The position numbers were made by a program, and so were the translations under genes. From Syngnathus acus (Eukaryota; Chordata; Actinopteri; Syngnathiformes; Syngnathidae), in assembly GCF_901709675.1 (NCBI RefSeq), contig NC_051092.1:10434491-10498490 (forward strand): a stretch of DNA of 64,000 bases, given 5' to 3'. The notes beneath the pieces are model-generated. The model was not told the origin of the DNA and did not search any database. It saw nothing but the letters and a program-made list of their open reading frames with translations. Shown here one piece after another: positions 39,824 through 54,254 of this stretch (the first letter of the stretch is position 1; each line of letters starts with the position of its first letter).

Positions 39824-40658
39824 ATGGATGATCTGACAAAGTTGGCCAGCGAGCAAAACGCCGCTTTGGTGGTGTTGAGCTTCCTCCAGGCGGACTGCAG
39901 TGACGTGCAGTATAACAAGGCAGTTTGCTCTTTGGGGAATGAGCTAACAGAAACTTGGAGGAGCAGTTGCGAAGAAGATGATGGAGTCATTGAAAGTGAC
40001 GGATACCTGCCCGTATCCAACGCGGAACTCATCGCAGACATGGAGCCTGGAGTGGAGCACTACTGGCCTGGTGAGTGAACTCCATGTACTCAAGTAGTAC
40101 CGATAGTGTAGCTGTGTTAAAAAAAGAATTCTAGGACTGGTGACTCAAATGACATGTCAAATAAGTTTAACCCCTCATCGTGGACCAGACAATCTTGCGA
40201 GGGTTGTGGTAGGAAAACACATTTATGACTTCCTGTAAGGTGGTGAAGATGAAGCAAGGGACCTGCAGGAGATTGCAGCCAGACTGAGAGAAATTGCTGC
40301 CCGATTTCAGCAGAATGTTGTGGACCAGGCTGCCCTAAACCTGCGCAGGAATATCCTGTCCTCACCCAGTGAGGTGAGTCTTCTCTCAATTACGACACTC
40401 ACCATAAACTCAACAGTCATTTTCCCAAAACGTGTCATTTGCTGCTTGACTGTGGTTTTGTAGCAGTGGCTGGACCTCCTAAAAAGTGAAGTTCAGAGGG
40501 CCATGATGATGGTTGGGTTGGAGCAACTGCCCCAGGAGAGGGTCATCTTGGCCCTCAGCCTCACCCTGATGAAGCAAGTGTGTGTACACAGCCCACAATT
40601 GCTTCGAGATCTCTTCAACACCGCGCTGCGGTATGTCAGTCTTCCGAGGCCAAGGTGA
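39824..40658 (+). CDS. bid: BH3-interacting domain death agonist (Bid)
   Basis: A BH3-only Bcl-2 family protein that, once cleaved by caspase 8, activates Bax and Bak at mitochondria. Three coding exons, 39824-40070, 40240-40373 and 40464-40658, give 191 residues (human 195). The first ATG is 39824; the GTG before it is 5' UTR. The N-terminal helix has ALVVLSFLQADCSD, like LVFGFLQSCSD of human BID. The BH3 helix is LQEIAARLREIAARFQQNV (residues 91-109). The C-terminal LPQERVILALSLTLMKQV and HSPQLLRDLFNTALRYV match the membrane-inserting helices of BID. The usual Asp of the BH3 motif is Ala103. The loop between helices 2 and 3 is acidic (EEDDGVIESDG), where caspase cleavage would be expected. 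The neighbour bcl2l13 is the same as in human 22q11. Confidence 0.88.
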
Positions 40659-41598
40659 CTTCAAGTGGGAAGGATGAGAAAGAATAAATGTGAAGTGTTT
40701 GCAGGGGGGGAAAAAAAATGAAATGTTAAGCCACTTTTCAAAAACGACTGTTTAAGTATCGTTTTTGACCGTTAGTCTTATTTTGTAAACAGGAATGCAA
40801 CGTTTGTGTAACGTTTGACATGTGATTTTGTGAGTTCTATTTTTGTCAAATGTTCATGTATACACTGTATTGCATTCAATTACCTCTACTTTGTAAAATG
40901 TTAAAATAAATGGTGGGTTTTTTTTTTTGATCATACCATCAAAAACATTGCCATTTTCTTTATTTTCAAGTGCCTGTAAGGATTCAGCAAATTCCAAAGT
41001 TTGATGGAATCTCAATGGATATTCTCTTTTTGTTTGACTTTTCTGCTTTGGTCACCATTCAATGTTCACCCAAAAGGGAAACTTTCTGCAGTTTACATCA
41101 CAGTGACACCAAACCTGTACTGAATAAAAATGCATAAATAAAAGACAGCAGCTTGGAAAACAGAATATTGAAGTGGATTTTCATGTGGCAAGGTTAACTG
41201 AACAGCAGCAAGTCTGCTAAATTGAGAATTTTCCATGTGTTTATTTTTAAAAAGACTTAACATGTTTATGTGCTGCAGCTTTTTCAATGATCGATGTAAG
41301 CATCGACTAAAGCATCTTACGGTATGACTGAGCATCCATACTCATTTAAAAATACTACATATAACAGTGACGGTAGTGGTACAAATCAGTAGGACAATTT
41401 AATAAGTGTAGAGGGAATCACATGGCACACAAAATGATGAATAAGGAGAGAAACCAAAACCGTGATTGTTTTAAACATCAGGGGAAGTGGAGCCATAGAC
41501 CACGGATGGAAAACGCATCTTTAGTCTATTCAATTAATTGATTCCTACCACATCTTTTCATGTGTGATCTAATCCCCTGAGAAGGAAACGCGTCTATT
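40659..41598. other. Convergent 3' regions of bid and bcl2l13
   Basis: bid probably ends at the AATAAA at about 40905. The rest, about 40930-41598, should be bcl2l13 3' UTR on the minus strand. No other gene is seen. Confidence 0.45.
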
Positions 41599-44500
41599 CT
41601 ACTTCCTCCTATAGTTTATGACACCATACGCCATCACAGCAGTGAGGAGCACCAAGGCAGCTCCACCATACAGCAGAACCTGGAGCTCTGATGTTGGATC
41701 TGCCGGCACTGGGGGCTCTTCTGCAGCGGCCTGCGCGGGGGTCTCTGGGACTGGGGTTGCAGCTGGTGGGACATCGAGCTCGCTCGGGGCCTCTGGTTCA
41801 TACTGGGGAGGCACACTTACAGGCTCCAGTTGTGGTTCAGACGGGGCTTTGGGCTCTGCGGTCTGGCCCTGCTTAGCCGGAGATGGGGGCGCAGCCTCTA
41901 CAGGCACAGAAGCAGTCGGGCTTTCTGGTGCAGGTGCTGGTTCTACTATAGGAGCAGGTAAGGGTGCCACAGGTTGCGGTTCAGGTGGAGGAGGAGCAGC
42001 AACTTCTGAGGCTGGAGGAGGAAGCTCTGGTTCTAAAGAGATAAGGGAAGGTTCTGTAGACAAGCTTAAAGGTGTTTCTATGACTACAGGCTCGTCCAGT
42101 GAAATCAGGGAGGCAGGTTCCTCCAAGGTCAGGGGAGCAACAGGAATCTGGCTCCTAATTTCCTCTCTGAGCTGGGCTAGCTCACTCTCTGTACCCAAGA
42201 CACTCATCATGCTCTCCTCGATCGCACCGCTTTCACCTCCTTCCTCCAGCAGCTCGGCTTCCTCGCGCTCCACATGGACAATGTCCGAGTTGGAAGAATT
42301 GTTTTCGCTGCGCTCTTCGGCCAGGGCTACGCCCTCGTTGCTGTCCAGGCTCTTGATATCTTCGGGGTCCATCGCGCACACCTGCGCCCACGACTCGTGG
42401 CCGGCCAGCGACACGGGTAAGCTCTCCGCCTGCCAGGAGCTGTGCCCGCTGCTGCTGTCTGCTGCACACAGCAGAGACGACTGCGGGCTCAGCCGGTCGG
42501 GCGCTTGCTCCCCCGACAGGATGTAGATGTCGTTGCTGTCTTCGGCGATGGCAACGCCTCGTTCGTCTTCTGAACTAAGGCCAAATATTTCCCCCTGTGG
42601 AGGACAGAGTGTAGAGAGTTTATATTGTGGACAGTAGCAAACTAGAATACCTGCGCTTACCCCTAAACAAGTCTACTTGGGATCAGCAGCAAACTGTAAA
42701 GTACATTTTTATGTACTCGAAGCAAAAGGGGAAGCAATTTCAGATGCCCATTTTGGGCAAAAGGCGGACTATGGTGCATTCTGGGTTGGTCACGTCAGTC
42801 ACAGGACACATAACGGACAACCTTGCATCACAGAGTGAGACTTGAACTCACATTGCCTGCTCAAAGGTCAGGCAAGTGAACCGTTAAACCATATCAATGA
42901 CACTCACACAAACCAATGTATCATTTTTCACTCATTACACCCATCAATATTGTCAAGGATTCAGACATTCGTGGGCTGGACACTTCATAAGGTACACCGA
43001 TGACCCACCTTGACAAATCCACAATTTCATTTACTGGAAAGAGAGGTATGAATTTCTCCATACAGTATGTTTATCGTGTAAAACTGCACTGAATCATCCT
43101 GTAAGCGCCCTTTTCGCAAAGATGAAAAATGAGGGAAAAAATATACATGCAAAAACAACAATTCTTCAATGTCTGTTTATGTATACATCTTCCAATTGCA
43201 TCTTTTTAGGGTGCCTTATTGATTTAATAGTTTCATCTGCGAATGTGCTTTTAATTTGCGCTAAGCTAAAAAGTGCTGTCATTCACCTGCAGCACTGTGT
43301 TTTTGTTTCTTAGCTTTGTGTGCCACCTAGCGCAATAAAGCTACCGGCCACTACAAGCATGAATGCCTGTGCTGCGTCATCCTGTGTTACATAACCAAAC
43401 ATATCATTATGATCTAGTGCGACAACTGAATGACACCAGTTCGTCTGCCTAAGCCAAAAGCCGTGAACGCAATGTCATCAAATAAAACTTTGTTACAATG
43501 AATTTACATTTGATAACAAATCATTATAAAGGTCACAAACTTGCCCTAGGTTATTCATTTGCATGACATGCTTTCTGCCTACTGGGAATACCTTCAAGAC
43601 AGAGTGACTCATTTAGGATAGTTTGAAGATAAGGTTGACAATCAAAAATGATTGACCAATAATTCATAAATGGCTTGGTTATTTATTCCCCCCCCCCCCT
43701 CCACAACAACAACAGCTGCACCATTCAGGAATTAGATTAAAATTTAATAGCCACAACCGTTATCCAACATTGGCTTTTGCTGTAAGCTGATTTGCATGAG
43801 AGAGTGCTTTAGAAAAAAGAAAAAAAAAAATCCACCATCAGGATACATCATCCATCGTCATCAACTAATCTGGAGGGGACAGTGCTGTCATGTGGTGTTA
43901 AGGCCATTGGAAAAAAGAAAATCCATACGGGAATTTGTATTGCATTCGGCTTTCGTGCAGGTTCAAAAATGCATCAGGGGAGAGTAGGAGTAATTAAAAA
44001 TGGTGAAAGGAAAATTTGGAGTTGAAGGTTGACCAATGTCAACCTAAGACGTTCCAGTGCTCAGTAGTGGCTATGAGCAGCAAAGGGATGTTGTCAGACC
44101 AATCTGATTGGGGGCTTAATAATTGTCCTAAATCAATGCTTTTTACCTTTACAAAGTTATACTGAGCAATTAAACTGGTTAAAATAGACCAGAATATACA
44201 GAAGTGTGCTGATACTTGACCCACGATTTACGCAATAATGAACAACTAGATGAGGAACCCAGAAAACAAGCAACTTCACGAAATCCATTTCAATATCAAC
44301 GTCTGTCATTCTTGTCATTCTTCCGTCACATCATTCTCCACCCATTTCTCCTTCATTTCCTATCTCAGTAGGTTACACAATATCGCGAGTCGCTTATAAA
44401 CGTCACAACATCTGGGAGACATTTGTGATGGTTATGAGCGGAGTAAAGTCCTGCAAAATGGCTAACAGGGCAGTCACCATTCTGTGTTAGCCTGACACCT

Positions 44501-47500
44501 TACTGACAAGCACAGAAAAGAATAATACTGCATTCACTTAACTACTGAAACCGGATACAGGATGTTGCTCACAACAATGCAAATCAGCATAAGCCAGAAA
44601 TCATGAAAGGCCACTCACAGATCAAATTTAACACTAATACATAAAATTTAAAAGGCACCTTTACCTCACAAGTGAAGGTCAGCTGAAGCAAAGAGTTACA
44701 CAGAAGCCAACATGAGGGAAATAAACCTGCTCAGTGGAGGGACATTTCTGTGATACTATACTATTAAGCCATAAAATAACATCAGTCCCCATTTTGGAAC
44801 TCACATTAGTTCCCTAAGCCCATTGATAATATTGTATGGACCTGACCACTAATATATTCCATGGGAGTAATAATGAGTACATCATTTTAATTATTGCATT
44901 GAATAGAGGATAAGTAGAGGAGAAAAAAACGCATTACAAGTGGGCCATTTTAATCCCTTCTGATGATGCTTCCACAGGGTTGTGAGAGCTATTTTTATTT
45001 TAGAGCGACCAGTCAGGCACTCTGCTCTATTCCAGATTCGTGTCAAAGTCAAGGCATGGTGATGCACATATTTCACACATGAGCTGGCTCTTACATAACA
45101 TAGGGAGGGTACAGTCGCACGATGCAGGCCGGGGAGGAACGTGCCGTGACAAGGGCTGAGCCAAACCCATTACATACAGATTCTTGTCCTGGCAACACTT
45201 GGTTCCAAAAGGCAGTTGGGCAAAATGTGAGCCGACTGTCCCGTGAAATAGCCGATGTGCAGTTTCTACTGCAAGCATTGAGACCAACATAGCGGACAAA
45301 GTACAAGCTAGCTGGACGACCTTTAAGGTCACGAGTCTCTTCATAAACATTTCGCAAATATGTCCTCCCCCCTCTTGCGTGCCCCTGGCTCTGTCCTGTT
45401 TATTGGGGGCTACTGGTTTTGTTCTGGCCAAATGAAGCATACGCCACATTCAGGTCATAATAATCGGCATTGTATTCGGAAATGTGTAACAAACGACTCC
45501 GTCCTAACCATTCAATCGCCTGCGCAAAGATTGTATAAGGGCAGATTTGCTTTTCATTTAATGTACCATAAAAAGTATGCCCAATTTGTGTGAAATACAA
45601 AACTGTGAACTATAGCGTGCGATTTATTAAATTCAATAATGTCCATTTTTCACTATGGAAATTGACACTTTGAAAGAAACGTGTGTAGTGCTTAAGTGGT
45701 AAATGCCGTTATTAACTCTTAAAGATGGAAGTCGACAATTTTGCTATATAAACTATAAAAAGTCAGTCATTCTCCAAATCTTTTAGTACCTAACATTTTA
45801 ATCTCTGTATTCAGAAGTACCAACGGAATAATGACAAAGGCAGAAAATACTACCCGAGCTCCAAAGATTTATGCTACTACAGGAGCTATAATAGAATAAC
45901 GCAATGTGAAAGTACATCCTACCTGAGTGCAAAGTCTGCAAAGTGCCAAGGACAAGCTCGACGTTACTCTTGCTGCCACCAAGCTACTTTCCCTCCCCTT
46001 CCAATGATCAAGCCTGTATACAGGCAGCCGCCTCCTTTCTCTTCACCCCTCCGTTGCTGAGCCTGCCCCAGCACATCATCTGTTCATCCCCTGTGACATA
46101 ACGCTGGGGCAAGAATGTAGCCTTGTACAGAACGAGCACACTGCGTTCTTATTCGGTTGCGTTAAAAAAAAATAAAAAATATATAGTATATATATATATA
46201 TATGTAGTAATATGGACTAAAGCCGTGGTTAATATGTCAAATCTCATGACGCAACATATACGTCAGCATGACCTTGTTCATATGGATGATTTGTGACGCA
46301 ATGTTTTAGTGAACTATGATGGATTATTAGAAACTCACTGATATCACAAAGGCCGGTGTTCCTATTGCGACACTACAGTAGTTGAAGAAATTGTGAAGCA
46401 ATTTCTCTGTGTATTAAAATGACTTGCAGGATATTCAAATCTTTATTAATTGTAGAGTGCCTGTGGAAACACCTTTTTTTCCCCTAAATCCTGTAACAGT
46501 GTAACTACTGAGAGACATTCCAACTCATGACAGAGCTACAAACAGCAGAATGTTGTAAACTATTGCGCAGGTAAATATTTGCACATCTTCTCCGCTCAGG
46601 GCAAATCAATCAGAACATTAACTCAAGAGTAGCACAAGATTGTAGGTCATAAACTTATATTCCTATGGATGTACAATAGTACTTAAGTACACTTATGTAC
46701 TAGAATTCCCATTTATATTTTTGAGTCTTGTTAACCAGTTGAACCTGAAAAATGTGAAACTGGATCTATGAAAGTGGCTCACTGACGCCCTCCTCTGTTC
46801 ATTTAAAGTGTTAGAAATAGCTGAACAGGGCCGGTCTTGGAAATTGAGGATTTCCACCTGACAACGGCAATACCCTTTTTTGCTTTAATATACATAATTA
46901 TAAATTCTGGTCGTTATTCTTCACTCTATTGTCTGGGATAACTTGACCTTGCGGTGAGACATTTTGTCTTTTTTTTTTGTATTAATGAATGCATGGATAT
47001 TTACCGACCCGTACGGGTGCTATTTTAAAAAACATAAACACTAATTTGAAGCTCAGAATGCAGTGAGTAGAAATGTATCGCACTTACGTATCCCCCTTGC
47101 TGGCTGATGTATTCTCCCTGAGCCTCCTCCAAGAAGCGCACTCCGAGATGAAGCAGGGTTGAAACATTGTGCTCTTCTTCACTTTGCAAAGCCTGAAGCA
47201 GCACCAAAGGCACAAGCACCTGGGATACAAAGAGGAAGTAGTAAATCAGCAACAAGGAAGGCGAAATAGTAGCCGAGCGGAAGGAGAGAGGATGTACAAA
47301 AATAAGCAGGAGCAAGTGAAATAGAGGAAGTTAAATGGTCGAGAGATATAGGGGAAGTGGAGAAAGTTGTAATAAGGGAGAGCAGTACAGGAGGAAGGAA
47401 AAGAGGAAATAATGGCTGGATTAAAGTCGCCAAGAAAGGTCAAAACAAAGAAAAAGAATATACATTGAAACTACATCAGCAAGAAATGGTGCAAACCCCA

Positions 47501-50500
47501 AAATAATGTGGTTCACTTTCATTTTCAATAAATAAATAAATATATAAATAATAAGGTGTTCGATGGAATCAAAGCTCACCTTCCTCCATCCTCCCTGTGT
47601 GTGTGTTAACAGGTCCAGTGTTGTATCTCGGAATCTCTCAAACTCGAGAGGCCTTAAACACAGACATGGAGTCATGAAATATAAAATGGATTTCTTTTAA
47701 TCCAGATTTCAGACACACATTAGGTCATTGTGATTTTATTGTACTGCACCAGTGTAAATGTTAATGTGTGTATAATTGACATAAATGAATATTATTGATA
47801 AAGCTGGCTGGACTGTGAAGTAAATTGAGTTTTCCCAGTTGATGGGAATGTCTGCCTGAAAACTGTCTGACATCTACTATTTTGGTTTAGCAATTTCTTA
47901 AGACATTCAAGAATATATTTAAATAACAATTTCATGTGCAATATTAAGTACATTAAAAGAGTTTAAAGTGATAAAATTAATTCAATAGTATGTTATTAAG
48001 AATTCGGTTGATCAAGTCTCTACTGGGCTGTAGAGGCAGTCCGACATTTATTGCTTAGTGACGGTCAATTTTCCCCAAAGCTAAATGCCCATTTGAAACA
48101 ACAACTACTCGATTTGACTTTTAAATAAAATGAAATGTCCTTGTCCCACAAATGTTAAACAGTGCTTTTACAAGTTGCCATAGTAACAAACCGACCCCGC
48201 GAGAAGTGCGTGGACAGCTCCTCTCAGTTGAGCGTCCAGCTCTCCAACTAGACGATCTTCGAGCTCAGCGAGACAGTCTTCAATTGATGTCTCAGGGTTG
48301 ACTGGACTGAACACCAAGGACGTGCGACGGTCAAACCCTGTGCTGGAAAAGGCTGAGAATTCAAAAAGAAGTCAGGTTTGCAAACAAGCCAAGAAAGCAA
48401 CAGGTTGAGTGACTATTTGTGTCAGTCAGTGAGTGACTTACAAGCCTCAATTTCATCTTCAAGTCGTCTCAGCTCTTCTTCTACCTGCTCTTTAACAATG
48501 CTGGCGCTCCTGCTTTCTGAGTCTGTTGAAAATAAAAATTGAAACACGCAACATATTGTTAGCCAAATAGACAACTTTTAACTTGCTTCACCAAATCAAG
48601 CAAAGTAGCCACAAAGTAGCAAACTGCTTCGTGTAGAGTTTGCCGGGGAACTGCGCCACCTTGTGGCTACTCTCTCTCGGTCATGTAATACGCCGTTAAA
48701 AAACGAGTACCTGGAGATTTGAATAATGCTCGACATTTTAAGATACTATCATAACTGCAGGCTCAGTGAGCACTTAAATCAGACAGGCGCGAGCACAAAA
48801 TACTGGAATGGTACAGGTTTTTAATAAAGACTCTCAAACACTTGACTCAGGAATAGATTACTTTTGGTTCCATTATTTATTAGGCCCTAAGAGGGGACAC
48901 TTTCTAAATCCAATCAAACGGGAGTAATGGGACTTTACAAGTCTACAGTTCCTGAAATTAGGGGTGTTTCACTAATAATAGAGAAATCTGTGTTCAGCAG
49001 CACTACTTTTTGGACGGTGAAACTAGTGCGTAAACATTCTAAATGCTGCAGCCACTGTTTTCCAGCCTTAGGTTCCACAATATTAAGACATTCTCTTTTC
49101 AACACGTGGCTGAAAAATGTGTCCACATATTGCATACAGACACGACACGCATGCCGAGCTCACGCCCTGAGTGAAATATTTATAAGGTTCAGTCTACGCA
49201 GCTGAGGGCATGATGAATCACGCAAGGTACACAAAACAACTGACTCAACATCGACCTGGCGAGGAGCACAATCTTTCAATGTAGAAATCACAGATAAAAG
49301 ACACGCATTTCATAAAGTAGATTATTTGTTTTTGCATTATTCATCTGCCTTTCTGTAGAAAAAGGCAGCTTGACTGTTGGCAACAGCAAAATTAAACTGA
49401 GGGAATACAACCAGTTTTCAAAAAGCGGCCACTGTCCACACATTGTCTCTATCTGTGGCTTGGACACGACTACCCAGAGAATCACTGCTGTTTTTTTTGC
49501 TGTCGGCTGGGTGCTGTTTTAGCATTCAATCATGCAGTTACAAGGCCAGCTATTCAGCTTGGCTCCATTAATGTGTGAGTGATCCTGCGGTGATTACACA
49601 TGACAAGCTGTCAGAAATTGGACCGGGTCATGCGGAAAACAGGGATCAGACATTCATCAGCTCGGCCACGCCTATAGCAAGCAAACACACGACATCAGTG
49701 GAGACGGGAAATACCGAAAATTCACTTTTTTACATAACTTGCAGATGTTTGCTTTTATGTAACACAATGTTACTTTCATTTTACTTTCTAATCCTGCTTC
49801 TCTCCATTTATAGAACCTAAACATAATTTAGGAGTATGATGTCATTTTAGTGATCAGCAAGGACACTGTAGTAAATTCAGTTTTGAGAGTATGTGGTGTT
49901 CATCATCCATTTGTTATGCTAACAATGTTTAAATTTAGCTCACAGGACGTAACCACATTCCATATTTGATACATCTGTAATCAGTCATGACCAAAAGTTT
50001 TGCTTACTGTTTTGTGCAGCACCAACTTTACCACATCAGCATTTTATAAGAATATTTCAATAACTACTGTATTATATTATGACAAACAAAAATAAATATA
50101 TTCTAAGTAGGATAACAGATGTTTACAAAAAGTCAAGCATTAAGAACTCTGACAATATATGAATTTTAAAAACTCATGCTGGAAATGTATTGTGGTCAAC
50201 CTGTTGATGCTCACTCCTTTCCCAAGTGTGTTGTGTATAATTTTGAGTGCACTGCATTTTTCTTTTGAACATTTAGACCCCCGTACAAATTGGAGTTAAT
50301 AGTGTACTATAAAGGGAATGAATAGTGTGCACATTTTGACAAATGACTAATAAGGACAAATGATAAATAAAAGCAGGTATCACCCCTGCCAATGCCATAT
50401 TAGATAGATATCGGCATTGGAATATACTCTAGGCTGCAATTTTGGCATATTATCGTTCGCGGAATAGCTATACTGGGACACTTTGCTTGTTTTTGCTCAC

Positions 50501-50648
50501 CTCCAGATGAAATGAGTGCAGAGTGCCGTCGACCTGCAGGCAGCCGTCCCAGGTAGGTGAGCACTATGTACTTGGTTTCATAATGGAAATTTGTAGGCAC
50601 AGCGGCGGCGATTGGGGCAGAAGGAGGGGGGGAGTATGAGGTAGCCAT
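41599..50648 (-). CDS. bcl2l13: Bcl-2-like protein 13 (Bcl-rambo)
   Basis: An atypical Bcl-2 family protein anchored in the outer mitochondrial membrane; in mammals a mitophagy receptor related in role to yeast Atg32. Coding exons: 50648-50501, 48522-48442, 48352-48196, 47652-47580, 47219-47088 and 42594-41599, giving 528 residues (human 485). The N-terminus has FHYETKYIVLTYLGRL (BH4-like). Then come STGFDRRTSLVFSPVNPE, LLAGPLEFERFRD, VPLVLLQAL and EYISQQGG, all in line with the human Bcl-2 fold. The last exon carries EDSNDIYILSGE and ESWAQVCAMDPEDIKSLDSN. There WAQV (266-269) sits at the human LC3-binding WxxI site. A long Pro/Ala/Glu-rich linker follows, larger than in human. The tail anchor is VLLYGGAALVLLTAVMAYGV followed by INYRRK. 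Confidence 0.93.
42595..47087 (-). other. Long bcl2l13 intron 5
   Basis: 4.5 kb with no supported gene. It contains a tRNA-like relic (42833-42895), a poly-C run (43689-43700), a short TA repeat (46191-46202) and a GC-richer patch around 45930-46110 that could be an internal first exon. The minus-strand ORF at 45027-45449 has no recognisable domain. Confidence 0.5.
42833..42895 (-). other. tRNA-Gln-like relic on the minus strand
   Basis: Read on the minus strand there is ATGGTTTAACGGTTCACTTG (A-box-like), an anticodon arm around TGCCTGACCTTTGAGCAGGCA, and GTGAGTTCAAGTCTCAC (T arm with B box GTTCAAGTC). The layout resembles tRNA-Gln, but the acceptor stem is missing. It is probably a tRNA-derived SINE relic. 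Confidence 0.5.
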
Positions 50649-50703
50649 GGATGAAAAGTTGTGTCACACTCCTGGGCACATATGTTGCTGCAGGACGCTC
50701 CAC
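50501..50703 (-). other. bcl2l13: bcl2l13 exon with translation start and its 5' UTR part
   Basis: An acceptor CTCAATTCAG|GTGGAG at 50703 opens this exon 55 bases upstream of the ATG at 50648, so at least one non-coding exon lies further up. Confidence 0.6.
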
Positions 50704-51696
50704 CTGAATTGAGAAAGAGGCAGAGTTTTGGAGGTAGCACAAGTATGATTAGAAACACCCATTCACATCATACTAAATGCAAATCAGTATTTAAATGTGT
50801 GTATTTTGTCCTAAAACAACTCTTAAGAGTACATGTATGACACTGTGTCTCACAGCAGGAATAAGTAAATATATTTTGGCATTTAGAATGCCACCTGCCC
50901 ATGTGTCATAGAGCAGATTTTGCAATATGCATAAATGCTAATTATAGTCAAAGTACAGCCAAACTCTATTAAGATGATAGACAGTGGTTATGAATATTTT
51001 CAATGGCAAATCAGACACGTGTTTTTAATAGTGGGAAAAGTAGATGGGTCGTCTTCAAACCACCACGCACAACAGCCACACAAAAAATAATGCGTTTCGA
51101 TAGCGCAGCGTTTTCGATTGCTATTTCTGCAACGTCAATCCTGACTTTGAGTGAAATGAAGCCCAATGAAGGACACACCTACCGTCCTTGAATAAAGGCA
51201 GCCAGATACTGACAAACGAGAGGCCGAAGGGGAACTCGTGCAGGATATCTTTGCACGAAAGGGAGCCCTTGCCGTCAAAAAGGCAGTGTGCGTTAAGAAC
51301 AATCATAAGCTAGCAAAAGTGGAATACCAATAGTTCTTGTTCAGCCTTCATACAAAAACTATGCGTGAATTTATTTCTTTCCGTACAATCACAAGTTTCA
51401 GGGGAAGTATTATTTTAATTATTCACTCGTATTTGTTTATTGCATTTGGAAAAACCAATGTGTTATACTCTGTTGAATCGTACTTTTTAATGCTTTCTTA
51501 AGACACAATCAAACCAATTGTTTTATTTTGAAAGACAAAATCGGAACTCTTGTCATAACTTATTTTCGCCCAACTTGGTGTGTCGCGAGCGGAAGCACTA
51601 AGTTATACTGTCGTGCAAACGAGATCTCACAAGTTGCCGTCAAATCTCGTTTTATAAACTGTTTTTGGGTAAACATTAATTTTACTAACAACAAAG
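50704..51696. promoter_or_regulatory. Divergent promoter region between bcl2l13 and atp6v1e1
   Basis: The bcl2l13 and atp6v1e1 start codons are 1.05 kb apart on opposite strands, the same arrangement as in human 22q11. The interval is AT-rich, without a clear CpG island or TATA box. The two start sites probably lie between about 51310 and 51690. Confidence 0.45.
51183..51330 (-). other. bcl2l13: Candidate first (5' UTR) exon of bcl2l13
   Basis: A good minus-strand donor, AAGGACG|GTAGGTGT, at 51183 would join the acceptor at 50703. The transcription start is unknown. The exon contains an ATG at 51306 that opens a frame reading through the splice and past the bcl2l13 start codon. Its other edge is set arbitrarily at 51330. 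Confidence 0.4.

Positions 51697-54254
<2,558 letters not shown>

Noticed and set aside
41618-42526. 302-codon + strand ORF
   Set aside because: Antisense shadow of the GC-rich last coding exon of bcl2l13; Gly/Ser-rich low-complexity product.
45027-45449. 140-codon minus-strand ORF in bcl2l13 intron 5
   Set aside because: No family resemblance, no splice or promoter support, and stops in all extensions.
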